A DNA stretch of 64,000 nt from a virus, in IMG/VR virus record IMGVR_UViG_3300028800_000062, positions 1 through 64,000 of that record, one strand, 5' to 3'. Each line of letters starts with the position of its first letter. Positions within the stretch are counted from its first letter, which is position 1. Shown one piece after another: positions 15,051 to 22,938 of the stretch. The position numbers were made by a program, and so were the translations under genes. The notes below the pieces were generated by a model. The model was given only the letters and a program-made list of their open reading frames with translations. It ran no database searches and was not told the DNA's origin.

Positions 15051-15530
15051 ATGCCCACACAGAGTACGTCCACCGCAGCGGATGTTCTGATCCGGCAGTC
15101 GGAGCTGGATCACTTACAGGAGATGGAGACGGCCATCCAGGATCGCATTGCCACCCTGAGATCGGAACTGAGCTCCATTGTCGAGCAGAACAGCACCAGG
15201 GAAATAGTTCGGAACGAAAGCAAACTGGTCAGCGCGCTCCCGGCCGTCAGCGCAGTCCCCAGCGGGCGCCGGACCATGAGCGCCGCCGCGCGTGCCCGGA
15301 TTGCCAATGCCCAGCGGTTGCGCTGGCAGCTGAAGCGTCGCCAGGACGCCCAACAGCAGCATGTCGCGGCGTCGACCGCCGAAGCTCCCGGCCGTAAAGC
15401 CAAAGCTAAATCCAAAGCCACCAAGACCAAGGCCGCTTCCAAGAAAACTCGCAGCCGGGTTGCCCCGCTTTCCGCCTCCGGGATCTCCGCGGCGGACATG
15501 GCCGCGCTCACCGCTCCTGCCTCTGAATAA
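15051..15530 (+). CDS. Lysine-rich basic protein, probable DNA-binding, 159 aa
   Basis: AAGGAGG lies 9 bases before the ATG. Residues about 15-60 form a charged helix/coiled coil (SELDHLQEMETAIQDRIATL). The middle has GRRTMSAAARARIANAQRLR, a motif I associate with small basic proteins in Acidobacteriota and related soil bacteria. The tail is Lys/Ala-rich (KAKAKSKATKTKAASKKTR), like histone H1 or HU-type tails. A nucleoid- or genome-binding role is likely but inferred. It is the first plus-strand gene beside the divergent region. Confidence 0.6.
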   Translation: MPTQSTSTAADVLIRQSELDHLQEMETAIQDRIATLRSELSSIVEQNSTREIVRNESKLVSALPAVSAVPSGRRTMSAAARARIANAQRLRWQLKRRQDAQQQHVAASTAEAPGRKAKAKSKATKTKAASKKTRSRVAPLSASGISAADMAALTAPASE

Positions 15531-15589
15531 ATCTTCGACTTTATTTCCTTTGTTTTCAAGAATCTGGCGTCCGACCAGGTTCTTGCCTA

Positions 15590-15618
15590 TTGACACCTAA
15601 CTAACAGTCTGTTAGATT
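15590..15618 (+). promoter_or_regulatory. Sigma70-type promoter with palindrome in the spacer
   Basis: TTGACA (15590-15595), exactly 17 bases, then TAGATT (15613-15618). The spacer and -10 overlap the palindrome CTAACAGTCTGTTAG (15601-15615). A closely related arrangement occurs at 54468, so a repressor site is likely. It would drive the short RNA ending at 15722. Confidence 0.6.
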
Positions 15619-15624
15619 TCTAAG

Positions 15625-15722
15625 TAGCTTCTCCTTGCGGTGGAAGCGTTCGATTCTCCAGGTGCGGAAATTCTCCTTATTAACCTCCTTTGGGAACGTC
15701 TCGCGGCGTTCCCTTCTTTTTT
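15625..15722 (+). ncRNA. Candidate small RNA with three CUCCUU motifs
   Basis: A promoter at 15590 and a terminator at 15692-15722 bracket about 100 bases with no convincing gene. A 30-codon GTG frame is possible but lacks a ribosome site. The RNA would contain CUCCUU at 15631, 15673 and 15685, each complementary to Shine-Dalgarno AAGGAG. This suggests a translation regulator that pairs with ribosome sites. The start is estimated from the -10 position. Confidence 0.5.
15692..15722 (+). terminator. Rho-independent terminator of the small RNA
   Basis: GGGAACG (15692-15698) pairs with CGTTCCC (15707-15713) around an 8-base loop, followed by TTCTTTTTT. A strong plus-strand terminator. Confidence 0.8.
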
Positions 15723-16240
15723 GGTTAACTGATCTCCCGGTAGCAGCATTCGCCGGCGAGCCAGGCCCGCACATTGGATTCGATTCCCTGGATTCCAGGC
15801 CCGTAGGCGATCCGCGGCGGGCAAGGCAGCTGGTAGCACGCGTAGACGGTATGAATCTGCCGATTTAGTTGGGAGTGAAGCGCGCCCGGTGATCAACGCC
15901 GGCCCTGCGAATGGAGCCCTCGGGAAATCATACACTTCCCGGGTCAGCTTTTTCCCCGGCTCAGATGGGATGAGCGGGGAACTAATCAGGCGCTCAGTAT
16001 GCTCTCTTTTGGTAGCAGTCTCAGGTTCCTAACCCAGTCCAGGGGGAGTTGCCCATAGACGGAGGTGCGTCCGCTGGCGCCTTCACACCCCGCTTTCCGC
16101 CTGCCAATTTACTGCTCGGCTTTCATTGTAATTAGGTGTGACTTTCTTAATAAATCTCTCGGATAAAAAGCTCTTAAATTGGTCCTGGTTATGCTATACT
16201 TCCTCTTGGGTGAAGATCATTACACACCTAGTGGGGAGAA
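15723..16240 (+). promoter_or_regulatory. Intergenic stretch with second terminator and promoter for the PAS gene
   Basis: A hairpin at 15919-15943 (core GGGAA/TTCCC) followed by CAGCTTTTTCC is a second plus-strand terminator. Near the right end, TGCTATACT (16192-16200) is an extended -10 box with only a weak -35. The ribosome site GGGGAG follows before the ATG at 16241. Nothing coding is convincing, and a tRNA-like patch near 15770-15880 does not fold as a tRNA. Confidence 0.5.
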
Positions 16241-17281
16241 ATGACCGCATTCCAAGATAGCATTTCAGATCTCAACATTCCTGTATTTTCTGCATTCCAA
16301 AACAATCAGAACTATTACGTCAGCCCGAGATTGAAGCATCTGCTGGTGGACGACTTCGATAACGGATTCACTCTGACACCACACGTACATCCGGACGACC
16401 AAGAGTGTCTGGACAACGCACGCCTGGAAACGCTGTTGACAGGCAAGGATTCCCGCATCGATCACCGCTTCCGCGTAGCCGGCGGCGGCTATCACCGGAT
16501 GGTGGGCTGGCACAATGCCTATACCGACCCATGCGGGGATATTACCGGGGTTCAAATGTCCTTCGTAGACGTCGGGACGGTACCGGAGAACTCCATTAGA
16601 ATCAATCGTCCTCAGCACCATAAGAATGCCGTACCGAGGCTCGCCTTTGACCTTGAGCGGGTCCTGGTCAACACCGTCCAGTCCGTGCTCGACTGCGCCG
16701 CCGAAGAGGGTATCCCTGGATACGGAGACATCATGAGTTGGGAGGAATTCCACGGCCCCATTCCCTGCATGTGCGACCGATGTAGCTACTATCTGAACAA
16801 CGGACCCACCATAACCGACGACCACGACCGCAATCTGTTCCGCGCGCTCCGGCGCCGGCCGGACGTCTATCTGAATGCGCAGCCTTTTCCCGATATCGAT
16901 TTTGAGTCCCTGAACGCAGGCGCCAACGAAGACCAATATCTGCTGTATTTTCTAGGCAGTTGGCACCAGCGGCGATGCGGGGCCATGTCCCACGACTGGC
17001 TAAAGGCCCATGGGATTACCGACCATCAAGGAATCCTTCCGGATTTCTGCCAGGAAGATAAAGTCATGTTTCTGCGCGCCGCTAACATCGACTTCTTCCT
17101 CACCTCCCATCCTGAACTGGTGCTGCAGACGCGCGCCGCCGGCATCAAGTCTTTTCTTATCGACCGTCCCTGGAATCGTAAATTATATAATCCCTTCAGA
17201 GTCCACAGTATTGACGAGTTTTTGATGCAGGCCGGCTACGTTTCTTCTACCCCCGAGCCCTGCGCTGCCATTACTTTCTAG
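16241..17281 (+). CDS. PAS-like domain fused to a degenerate HAD/5'-nucleotidase-like domain, 346 aa
   Basis: Residues about 20-112 look like a PAS_3 fold: VHPDD near 49, then DHRFRVAGGGYHRMVGWHNA and DITGVQMSFVDVG at its end. Residues about 132-332 follow the plan of NT5C-type HAD enzymes: LAFDLERVLVNT (D137, E139 where DxD is expected), WLKAHGI near 253, FFLTSHPELVLQTRAAGIK near 285, and DRPWNR near 308. The second catalytic Asp and the acidic motif IV are absent, so the HAD part is probably inactive and may bind a ligand. A Cys cluster (CMCDRC, 176-181) sits in the cap. It has its own promoter-like TGCTATACT upstream. The fusion is unusual. Confidence 0.55.
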   Translation: MTAFQDSISDLNIPVFSAFQNNQNYYVSPRLKHLLVDDFDNGFTLTPHVHPDDQECLDNARLETLLTGKDSRIDHRFRVAGGGYHRMVGWHNAYTDPCGDITGVQMSFVDVGTVPENSIRINRPQHHKNAVPRLAFDLERVLVNTVQSVLDCAAEEGIPGYGDIMSWEEFHGPIPCMCDRCSYYLNNGPTITDDHDRNLFRALRRRPDVYLNAQPFPDIDFESLNAGANEDQYLLYFLGSWHQRRCGAMSHDWLKAHGITDHQGILPDFCQEDKVMFLRAANIDFFLTSHPELVLQTRAAGIKSFLIDRPWNRKLYNPFRVHSIDEFLMQAGYVSSTPEPCAAITF

Positions 17282-17289
17282 CCTCCCCG

Positions 17290-17301
17290 CTATACTAACA
17301 A
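17290..17301 (+). promoter_or_regulatory. CTATACTAACAA element
   Basis: One of five exact matches to CTATACTARCAA in the window, followed here by GGGG and, 8 bases on, the start codon of the gene at 17309. No -35 box is present. Probably a phage-specific promoter or leader element. Confidence 0.5.
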
Positions 17302-17308
17302 GGGGCAG

Positions 17309-18085
17309 ATGCCTGAATCTGCCCCGGATTTCACACCCTCCCTTTTCCACGGGGTCAAGATCACGCCCGGGGGCGGCCTGGTGGCCGACAAAGAGATCCT
17401 TAAGTTTGAGGCGGATCTCGACGAAGATTCCCAGATTCTTTCCCAGCTTCTCCCCCTCCCCACCATCCAGCTGACCGAAGAGCAAGCGCTCGAGGTGAAC
17501 CGCGACCAGGCGGCCACCCTGCTGCTGGACTCCGCGGCTAAAGCCCCCATGCGCTGCTCCGCCGGCTGTTATTTCATACCGCAGTGCCCGCTGGCCCAGA
17601 TCAAGAAACATCCGATCGGTAAGGCCTGCCCTCGTGAATCGCAATATGTCGTCGAGAGATTTATCGCCTGGATGCGGGAGTTTGGCCGCACCCAGAGCAC
17701 ACTTTTAGAAAGCGAACGTGTAGCCATCAGCCAATTGGTAGGACTACAGGTCGAGTTGCTGCGGATCCGCGCCATCCTGGCGCAACCCGAGCATTCGAAC
17801 CTGCAGCAACGGTCCGTGCGGGATGTCAACGCACAGGACGGGACACCCATTGCGTGGGAAGACCAGATTCACATTGCCGCTCAGCGCGAAGACCTGATCA
17901 TCGTGCAGATGCGCATGATCATGCAGAGTTTCGAGTTGACGCCGGAGATGAAGACCCGGCGCAAGAAGGCTCTGCAGATCCGCAATGACCAGGACCTGGC
18001 CACGCATCAATCCAGCATCTACGACAAGCTGCGGTGGAACAAGAAATCCGCGCTGCCTGTCATCGATGTCGACCCCCAGCAGTAA
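17309..18085 (+). CDS. Cys-motif phage protein, possible small terminase-associated protein, 258 aa
   Basis: Residues about 82-108 hold a four-Cys motif (CSAGCYFIPQCPLAQIKKHP, then IGKACPRE). I associate this motif with proteins encoded near terminase genes in large phages. The rest is helical and charged. Small-terminase function would fit the context (large terminase 6 kb downstream, packaging block between), but the motif could equally be structural zinc. It has AGGGG before the ATG. Confidence 0.4.
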   Translation: MPESAPDFTPSLFHGVKITPGGGLVADKEILKFEADLDEDSQILSQLLPLPTIQLTEEQALEVNRDQAATLLLDSAAKAPMRCSAGCYFIPQCPLAQIKKHPIGKACPRESQYVVERFIAWMREFGRTQSTLLESERVAISQLVGLQVELLRIRAILAQPEHSNLQQRSVRDVNAQDGTPIAWEDQIHIAAQREDLIIVQMRMIMQSFELTPEMKTRRKKALQIRNDQDLATHQSSIYDKLRWNKKSALPVIDVDPQQ

Positions 18086-18103
18086 AGAACTCGGAGGCTC
18101 AAT

Positions 18104-19723
18104 TTGAACCCGATTACCGCTTATCATCAGAACACACTGTTAGTTAGTTCCCAAATGCTGGAGTCCCTGGTTGACAGGTGGAAATCCATCGGAATCCTCG
18201 AGCGCGGCCGGATTATTGGCCTGCTGATGAACGATGAAAACCAGCTGAGCTCCGAAATGATTGCGGACGCAGTCGAGATCACCCCGCAAACGGTGCGCAA
18301 CTACCGGCGCGCCAATCTCCTGCCGGCCGACATCAAGTCCTTGATCGACCTGGGAACCATTGGCCTGGTGGAAGGCCTGCGCATGGGCCGCGAGCGGGCG
18401 CAAAGTACGACATCCAAGGATACCCCGCAAACTGCGGGAGCCCTGAATGATCTGCAGGACGGCCCTTATGTGCATAGCGCAAATCCTGCGGAACCTGAGC
18501 CGGAACCGGAACCGGTCTTTGAGGCGCCACCGGAAAAGGCGCAGGAACGCAAGGATGAGGTATTCGAGAAGGACACCTGGTCGATCAACCTGCAATCGTC
18601 CAGGGTAAGGACCTACGAACAGCTGGTGGCAGCCTGTAACGTGGACCTGGAGCTCTGGGAGTGCTTGCGCTTCGAGCCCAGCAGCTACGAAGTCACCTAC
18701 GTGCCGCGCGCTACCCGCGATTCCGGCAAGAAGAAGTGGATCCGGCCAGACGCCAAGGCCATTACCGTACCGATGTTTACCTGCAAGGCCAAGTTTGTGC
18801 GCAGGCAGGATGTGGCACTCAACCGGGCGGTAATTGACCACTTCAAGGCTGAGTTCGAAGAGTTGCTGGACCGGATCAAAGTCAAGCGGGTCACCAAACA
18901 CAACTTGCAAGGGCAGGAAACCGGCTACGTGCTGGAGATCAACATCGCCGATCAGCATTTCGGCAAGTTGGGTTGGTCAAAAGAAACGCTGGAGCCTGAC
19001 AGCGACCTGGAAACCACTTCAAAGCAGTGGCGCAAAGCCGTCGAATATATCCTGGCGGATACGTCCCACAAGCGCTTCGACGAAATCATCTTCGTAGTAG
19101 GCAACGACATTTCCCAGGTCGATAATCACAGGCGCGAGACCACCCATGGCACCGCGGTAGATAGCGACAGCCGCTATGCCAAGATCTATACGCGCGTGTT
19201 CGCGGAAGTGTTGTGGGCCATCCGGCTGTGCCAGCAGTACTGCCCTAAGGTGCACGTCGTGATCGTGCCCGGCAACCACGATATGAACACCTGCTTTACC
19301 TTAGGCTTCGCTCTCCATCTGGTTTTTGAGAATGATCCCAATGTCACCGTGGATAGCGACCCCTGCCCTAAGAAAGTCTACAAGTTCGGCAAATGCCTGG
19401 TGGGCTGGGAGCACGGGCACGAAAGAGCTCGCCGCCGGGAGATCGCATTGAATCTAGCCGTGGACTTCCCCAACCTGTGGGGTCAGACAGAGTTCCGTGA
19501 GATCCACACCGGGCACGAGCATCACCTGGAAGTTGAGGATGTGCAGAGTGTGATCGTGCGCCGCGTGTCGTCGCTGACCAGCAACGATTACTGGCATCAC
19601 ACCAGCGGCTACATCGCACAGCGCGCTACTGAGGCTTTTCTCTACCACAAGGACCGCGGCCTAGTGAGCACCCACCTGTACGTGGAATCCAGACATCGGC
19701 CCCTACTGCAAGATGCAGCCTGA
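18104..19723 (+). CDS. Calcineurin-like metallophosphoesterase with N-terminal HTH, 539 aa
   Basis: The start is TTG with CGGAGG upstream. Residues about 45-70 look like a helix-turn-helix (ADAVEITPQTVRNYRRANL). A Pro/Glu linker (EPEPEPEPVFEAPP) follows near 130. The C-terminal half has all metallophosphoesterase motifs: DQH 283-285, GND 333-335, GNHD 390-393 and GHEH 470-473. These coordinate two metals and cleave phosphoesters, so a nuclease or phosphatase is expected. The HTH suggests DNA targeting. Position beside packaging genes is common for this family. Confidence 0.85.
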   Translation: MNPITAYHQNTLLVSSQMLESLVDRWKSIGILERGRIIGLLMNDENQLSSEMIADAVEITPQTVRNYRRANLLPADIKSLIDLGTIGLVEGLRMGRERAQSTTSKDTPQTAGALNDLQDGPYVHSANPAEPEPEPEPVFEAPPEKAQERKDEVFEKDTWSINLQSSRVRTYEQLVAACNVDLELWECLRFEPSSYEVTYVPRATRDSGKKKWIRPDAKAITVPMFTCKAKFVRRQDVALNRAVIDHFKAEFEELLDRIKVKRVTKHNLQGQETGYVLEINIADQHFGKLGWSKETLEPDSDLETTSKQWRKAVEYILADTSHKRFDEIIFVVGNDISQVDNHRRETTHGTAVDSDSRYAKIYTRVFAEVLWAIRLCQQYCPKVHVVIVPGNHDMNTCFTLGFALHLVFENDPNVTVDSDPCPKKVYKFGKCLVGWEHGHERARRREIALNLAVDFPNLWGQTEFREIHTGHEHHLEVEDVQSVIVRRVSSLTSNDYWHHTSGYIAQRATEAFLYHKDRGLVSTHLYVESRHRPLLQDAA

Positions 19724-19742
19724 CGAAGAAAGGACAACAACT

Positions 19743-20201
19743 ATGGACCGCTACAAGAATCTCGAAGAAGCTCTCATCCTGATCGGCGACGCACGCGATT
19801 ACCAGATGAAGAACTGGCCCAGCGTGGTCATTAACGGCGGAGGCCGGACGCTGGAAGAGTGGATCATCCTGATGGACGTTTATTTGACCAAGCTCAAGGA
19901 GATCTACGCAAAGACGCCGGCCTTTATTGGCGACGGCGACGTTCCCAATGAAGATGGGCTGAACCGGATTGAGAAATACGCCGCGATCCTGGCCAATCTG
20001 GCGATCTGGGCGGTGCAGTCGGCCAAGGCGGTGGAATGCAAGACTCCGGTCGAGCTCGCCGCGGAAGATCTGCTCAATTTCGTGATCGCCAAGTACAACA
20101 TCAATTCCCTGGATGAGTTTACCTGTCCGATGCATCGCCAGTTGGCGGAAGCGCTGGGGAGATTCCAGAACCAGGAACCGGAGAAGGAGCCAAGTGTCTA
20201 A
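19743..20201 (+). CDS. Hypothetical phage protein, 152 aa
   Basis: I use the ATG at 19743 (MDRYKNLEEALILIG) with AAAGGA upstream. The protein is helical and acidic, with no recognised motif. The stop overlaps the GTG start of the next gene. Confidence 0.65.
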   Translation: MDRYKNLEEALILIGDARDYQMKNWPSVVINGGGRTLEEWIILMDVYLTKLKEIYAKTPAFIGDGDVPNEDGLNRIEKYAAILANLAIWAVQSAKAVECKTPVELAAEDLLNFVIAKYNINSLDEFTCPMHRQLAEALGRFQNQEPEKEPSV

Positions 20202-20490
20202 TTATGTGGAACTTGACGACGCCAGGTTACAGGCATCGTCTGGCCATCTGGACGATATCGATGTCCTGGGCCTGTTGGAGTTTGCGGATCTCTGCGCTTT
20301 CGATCCGGAAGCGCGTGCGGAAGCCATCGCCCTTGCCGATTTAGCCATAAAGGACTCTGTGCCGGCTACGCCCGCCGAACCTAAAGGAATCCTGTTCGGT
20401 GCGCCGCCGATTGTCGACGGCTCGAATAACCCGTCCTTATTTGGCAGTTATCTGGATTCCGACGACCGGTTATTCGGAGAAAGCGATTAA
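20194..20490 (+). CDS. Hypothetical acidic protein, 98 aa
   Basis: The GTG at 20194 has GAAGGAG just upstream and overlaps the previous stop. The sequence is acidic and loop-rich (LDDIDVLGLLEFADLCAFD). Not recognised. Confidence 0.55.
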   Translation: MSNYVELDDARLQASSGHLDDIDVLGLLEFADLCAFDPEARAEAIALADLAIKDSVPATPAEPKGILFGAPPIVDGSNNPSLFGSYLDSDDRLFGESD

Positions 20491-20492
20491 GA

Positions 20493-20894
20493 ATGAACAG
20501 CATTTGGATCATCTGGGCCGTCAACCTCCTTTTTCAGAACTTCGCCTTCACCTTTGTGAGCCGGGCGCGTTCCTCCGGTTCCCTGAGGCGCCACGTTGTG
20601 GCGGCAGTGATGTCCAACTTTGCTTACATCTTTCAGCTTTCTATCATGCTGGGTCCGATGATGGCCTACATGACAGGCAAGCACGGCGTGCTTGCTCAAG
20701 TGGGAGTGGGTCTTTACTACACGGCATTTACCGTGACCGGATCCGTCGTGGCACATTCCTGGGCCCTGAAGACTGAGAAGGGCAAAGGTGCAGTAGGCGC
20801 CAATGACAAGTACGTGCAGATCTCCAGGGAAGAGTGGGCCGAACTCCAACAATCGATTAGTGAATTACGCCTGCGCGCAACCCGCGCAGCCTGA
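20493..20894 (+). CDS. Membrane protein with about three transmembrane segments, 133 aa
   Basis: Hydrophobic stretches near residues 3-20 (SIWIIWAVNLLFQNFAF), 37-60 and 68-90, then a charged cytoplasmic tail with a helix (REEWAELQQSISELRLR). This looks like a small phage inner-membrane protein. A holin role is possible but nothing specific shows it. Confidence 0.6.
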   Translation: MNSIWIIWAVNLLFQNFAFTFVSRARSSGSLRRHVVAAVMSNFAYIFQLSIMLGPMMAYMTGKHGVLAQVGVGLYYTAFTVTGSVVAHSWALKTEKGKGAVGANDKYVQISREEWAELQQSISELRLRATRAA

Positions 20895-20934
20895 CATCCA
20901 TTTACAGGCCTCCGAGCCAAGGAGGACAAGCAAC

Positions 20935-21081
20935 ATGCAGACCAGACACGTAGGTGTTTTCGATGAATCGAGCGATGATGATTGCCCTGTTTACGACTTG
21001 CTGTCCTGGGACTTGCCCGGACACAGCAGCCAGCGTACACCTATCCGGAAGAAAACCACATGTCCAAAACATCCTCGTTAG
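20935..21081 (+). CDS. Tiny hypothetical protein, 48 aa
   Basis: CAAGGAGG lies just upstream of the ATG. The product is acidic then basic (DESSDDDCPVYDLLSWDLP). It overlaps the start of the next gene. It is the first of five tiny coupled genes. Confidence 0.5.
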   Translation: MQTRHVGVFDESSDDDCPVYDLLSWDLPGHSSQRTPIRKKTTCPKHPR

Positions 21082-21299
21082 GCCACTCTCGCAACTTCAA
21101 CAACCCGCCTAAGCTTCAGAACCAGAGCATGCAGAAGATCGGCGGCCTGCCGGTGATTCCCAACCTTACCAAGCCGGTGTTGCACCAGTTCACTCCCAAG
21201 CCGGCCATGAAGAACATGCCCTTGTTGCGGCCGGCCAAGACCGGGGTGAACGGCCGCCCGGCTAAATCCAGACTGGCGATTCCGCCGGGGAGGCCCTGA
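21060..21299 (+). CDS. Small basic Pro/Asn-rich protein, 79 aa
   Basis: Starts MSKTSSLGHSRNFNNPPKLQ. Low-complexity, rich in Pro, Asn and Lys, with no predicted core. Overlaps genes at both ends. It may be a flexible virion or DNA-contact peptide. Confidence 0.5.
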   Translation: MSKTSSLGHSRNFNNPPKLQNQSMQKIGGLPVIPNLTKPVLHQFTPKPAMKNMPLLRPAKTGVNGRPAKSRLAIPPGRP

Positions 21300-21493
21300 T
21301 GGCCCGCGGCAATCCGGTAGGTCCCATCTTCGGCATGAACAACCAGAGCTTGTACGCGGTGCCGATCAGCCTCGCTAACCAGAAGGCCATGCACAAGCGG
21401 GGAGTCATAGCCTCCCACAACGGATTCAAAGCCGGCCAGGCGCCCGTTATCCGTAATACTTCCCTGCCCAGGATGCCGAGGAAACTGAAATGA
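21299..21493 (+). CDS. Small basic protein, 64 aa
   Basis: The ATG overlaps the previous TGA. The sequence is basic and Pro/Asn-rich (HKRGVIASHNGFKAGQAPVI). Not recognised. Confidence 0.5.
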   Translation: MARGNPVGPIFGMNNQSLYAVPISLANQKAMHKRGVIASHNGFKAGQAPVIRNTSLPRMPRKLK

Positions 21494-21657
21494 GTACTTT
21501 CTTCTCTGTGCCGCCGGCGCGCCAGTCGATCGGCGCCGGCAACGGCCTCAAAACCACCCGCAAGCCCATCCGGAAGGGCAACCTCTACCACCGCGGAGTG
21601 CCGCTGCCTCCGCCGGAGCGCCAGCCCGGCTTCAATCCGCGGCAGCGCAAACCATGA
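21490..21657 (+). CDS. Tiny basic Pro-rich protein, 55 aa
   Basis: ATGA overlap with the previous gene. The product is basic and Pro/Arg-rich (KTTRKPIRKGNLYHRGVPL). It is too short for usual gene-calling, but chain coupling supports it. Confidence 0.5.
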   Translation: MSTFFSVPPARQSIGAGNGLKTTRKPIRKGNLYHRGVPLPPPERQPGFNPRQRKP

Positions 21658-21815
21658 CACGTCTGCTCGATCATATCTTTCCTCGGAAGGCCCCAATACC
21701 CCGGCCGGCGGTGACCGTGCGCCGCCTGTTTAAAGCATCTGAGGGGAAAGGCACGGCAGGTATGCGCCAGACGATACACGTACGGGATTCCCGGCGGAGC
21801 AGCCGGGCCATTTAA
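21654..21815 (+). CDS. Tiny basic protein, 53 aa
   Basis: ATGA overlap with the previous gene; starts MTRLLDHIFPRKAPIPRP. Basic, with no membrane segment. Last of the chain; a CTATACTAGCAA element follows at 21826. Confidence 0.45.
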   Translation: MTRLLDHIFPRKAPIPRPAVTVRRLFKASEGKGTAGMRQTIHVRDSRRSSRAI

Positions 21816-21825
21816 GGCTCTGCGT

Positions 21826-21837
21826 CTATACTAGCAA
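21826..21837 (+). promoter_or_regulatory. CTATACTAGCAA element
   Basis: Second copy of the CTATACTARCAA element. The following gene starts 50 bases downstream at 21887, leaving room for a leader. Confidence 0.5.
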
Positions 21838-21886
21838 CCAGTAGTGACGGACTCCGCATCGCGCGAAGCCTGGCACAAGGTGTGAA

Positions 21887-22180
21887 ATGAGTCTATTCAG
21901 CAATGAACCATTCAACAAGATTCTAGGTATGGCTAAGAACTCCGCAGGCCCGGGCGGGTGGTTGGGAAAGTCTATGTCGACACTAGGTGGCCCAAGGCGG
22001 ACCGCCCTAATCGCCGCAGGCGGAGCCGCGGCCGGCGCCGTGGCTGGCGGGACTTTAGACGGAGATCATCGTACCCAGGGGGCTGTTGCTGGAGGAATAT
22101 TGGGCGCCGGAACCACAGTTGGTGGAGGTTTGTTGGGAAAGAAGGCCCTAAGTCTCCTCGCAGGCAGGGTGGGGATGTAA
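21887..22180 (+). CDS. Glycine-zipper membrane-type protein, 97 aa
   Basis: Residues about 38-90 are Gly/Ala-rich hydrophobic repeats (AAGGAAAGAVAGGTLDG, then AVAGGILGAGTTVGGGLLG), the glycine-zipper pattern of proteins that insert into or oligomerise in membranes. It is the first of four such proteins before the large terminase. A role in genome ejection is possible but inferred. Confidence 0.6.
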   Translation: MSLFSNEPFNKILGMAKNSAGPGGWLGKSMSTLGGPRRTALIAAGGAAAGAVAGGTLDGDHRTQGAVAGGILGAGTTVGGGLLGKKALSLLAGRVGM

Positions 22181-22183
22181 ATC

Positions 22184-22882
22184 ATGGCTACTCTTAGCGC
22201 CAACAACTTGGGAAACATCTTCAAGGGCATCAAACGCGGTATCTCGAGCGGCGTTGGCAAAGATCTACGCACCTTGAACGGTGTCAAAGCTCTGGCCTCG
22301 AAGTCCATGCTATACGGAGCTGGAGGCGCGGTGCTGGGGGCTGGTACGGGTTATGCCACCTCCGATAGCGATAGTAAGGTGTCCGGCGCGATTACCGGCG
22401 GGATCCTCGGCGGTATTGTGGGCATGGGCGGAAAGATGGGCTGGGAAGCCCGGGGCAACCTGACTTCCGCCGCGCGCCGCGGCTACGCAGGTGGGATGTC
22501 GGGTTTTCGGGGTGACATGAGTGCTGCGCGCAACATGCGTAGACAAGCAGTCAGTGGCATTCGTGGAGCTGGTGATATACCAATGGGCCCGCGGGCCTCC
22601 GCCGGCGAACGCATGGAAGAGGGCATTTCTTTCGGCGAAAGCCGTCCTGTCCGGGTCAATCCAGAGTATCCCAATATGCGTGCCTCACGCTCAGGTGCAT
22701 CCTGGGCCACCGCAGAACAGGGTGACATGGCCGACGCGGCGATTCATCAGGCATCTATGTTCCCGCAGTTCCACAACAGTGTCCCATCGGCAGTTCCACA
22801 GGTTGCTATGGGCGGGAGTCCTTATAACAGAATGCAACGAAGTATTTCTAACCGCTCCATGTTCCCCAATCTGAAGTTCTGA
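22184..22882 (+). CDS. Glycine-zipper protein, 232 aa
   Basis: Residues about 35-90 carry Gly-rich hydrophobic repeats (MLYGAGGAVLGAGTGYAT, then ITGGILGGIVGMGGKMGW), like the preceding gene. The C-terminal half is polar, Met/Arg-rich and probably unstructured. The partnership with neighbours is inferred from shared composition. Confidence 0.6.
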   Translation: MATLSANNLGNIFKGIKRGISSGVGKDLRTLNGVKALASKSMLYGAGGAVLGAGTGYATSDSDSKVSGAITGGILGGIVGMGGKMGWEARGNLTSAARRGYAGGMSGFRGDMSAARNMRRQAVSGIRGAGDIPMGPRASAGERMEEGISFGESRPVRVNPEYPNMRASRSGASWATAEQGDMADAAIHQASMFPQFHNSVPSAVPQVAMGGSPYNRMQRSISNRSMFPNLKF

Positions 22883-22921
22883 CGAACACCTCGGTAACCC
22901 GCCCTGTTTAGTACCCCATAC

Positions 22922-22933
22922 CTATACTAACAA
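22922..22933 (+). promoter_or_regulatory. CTATACTAACAA element
   Basis: Third copy of the CTATACTARCAA element. Its end lies 5 bases before the GTG start of the gene at 22939. Confidence 0.5.
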
Positions 22934-22938
22934 CCAGT

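Noticed and set aside
15600-15900. tRNA-like patches (TTCGATT T-loop-like strings near 15650 and 15778; GGTAGCACGC near 15830)
   Set aside because: No cloverleaf can be closed: anticodon-type stem has a 9-base loop and no matching acceptor or T stem is present.
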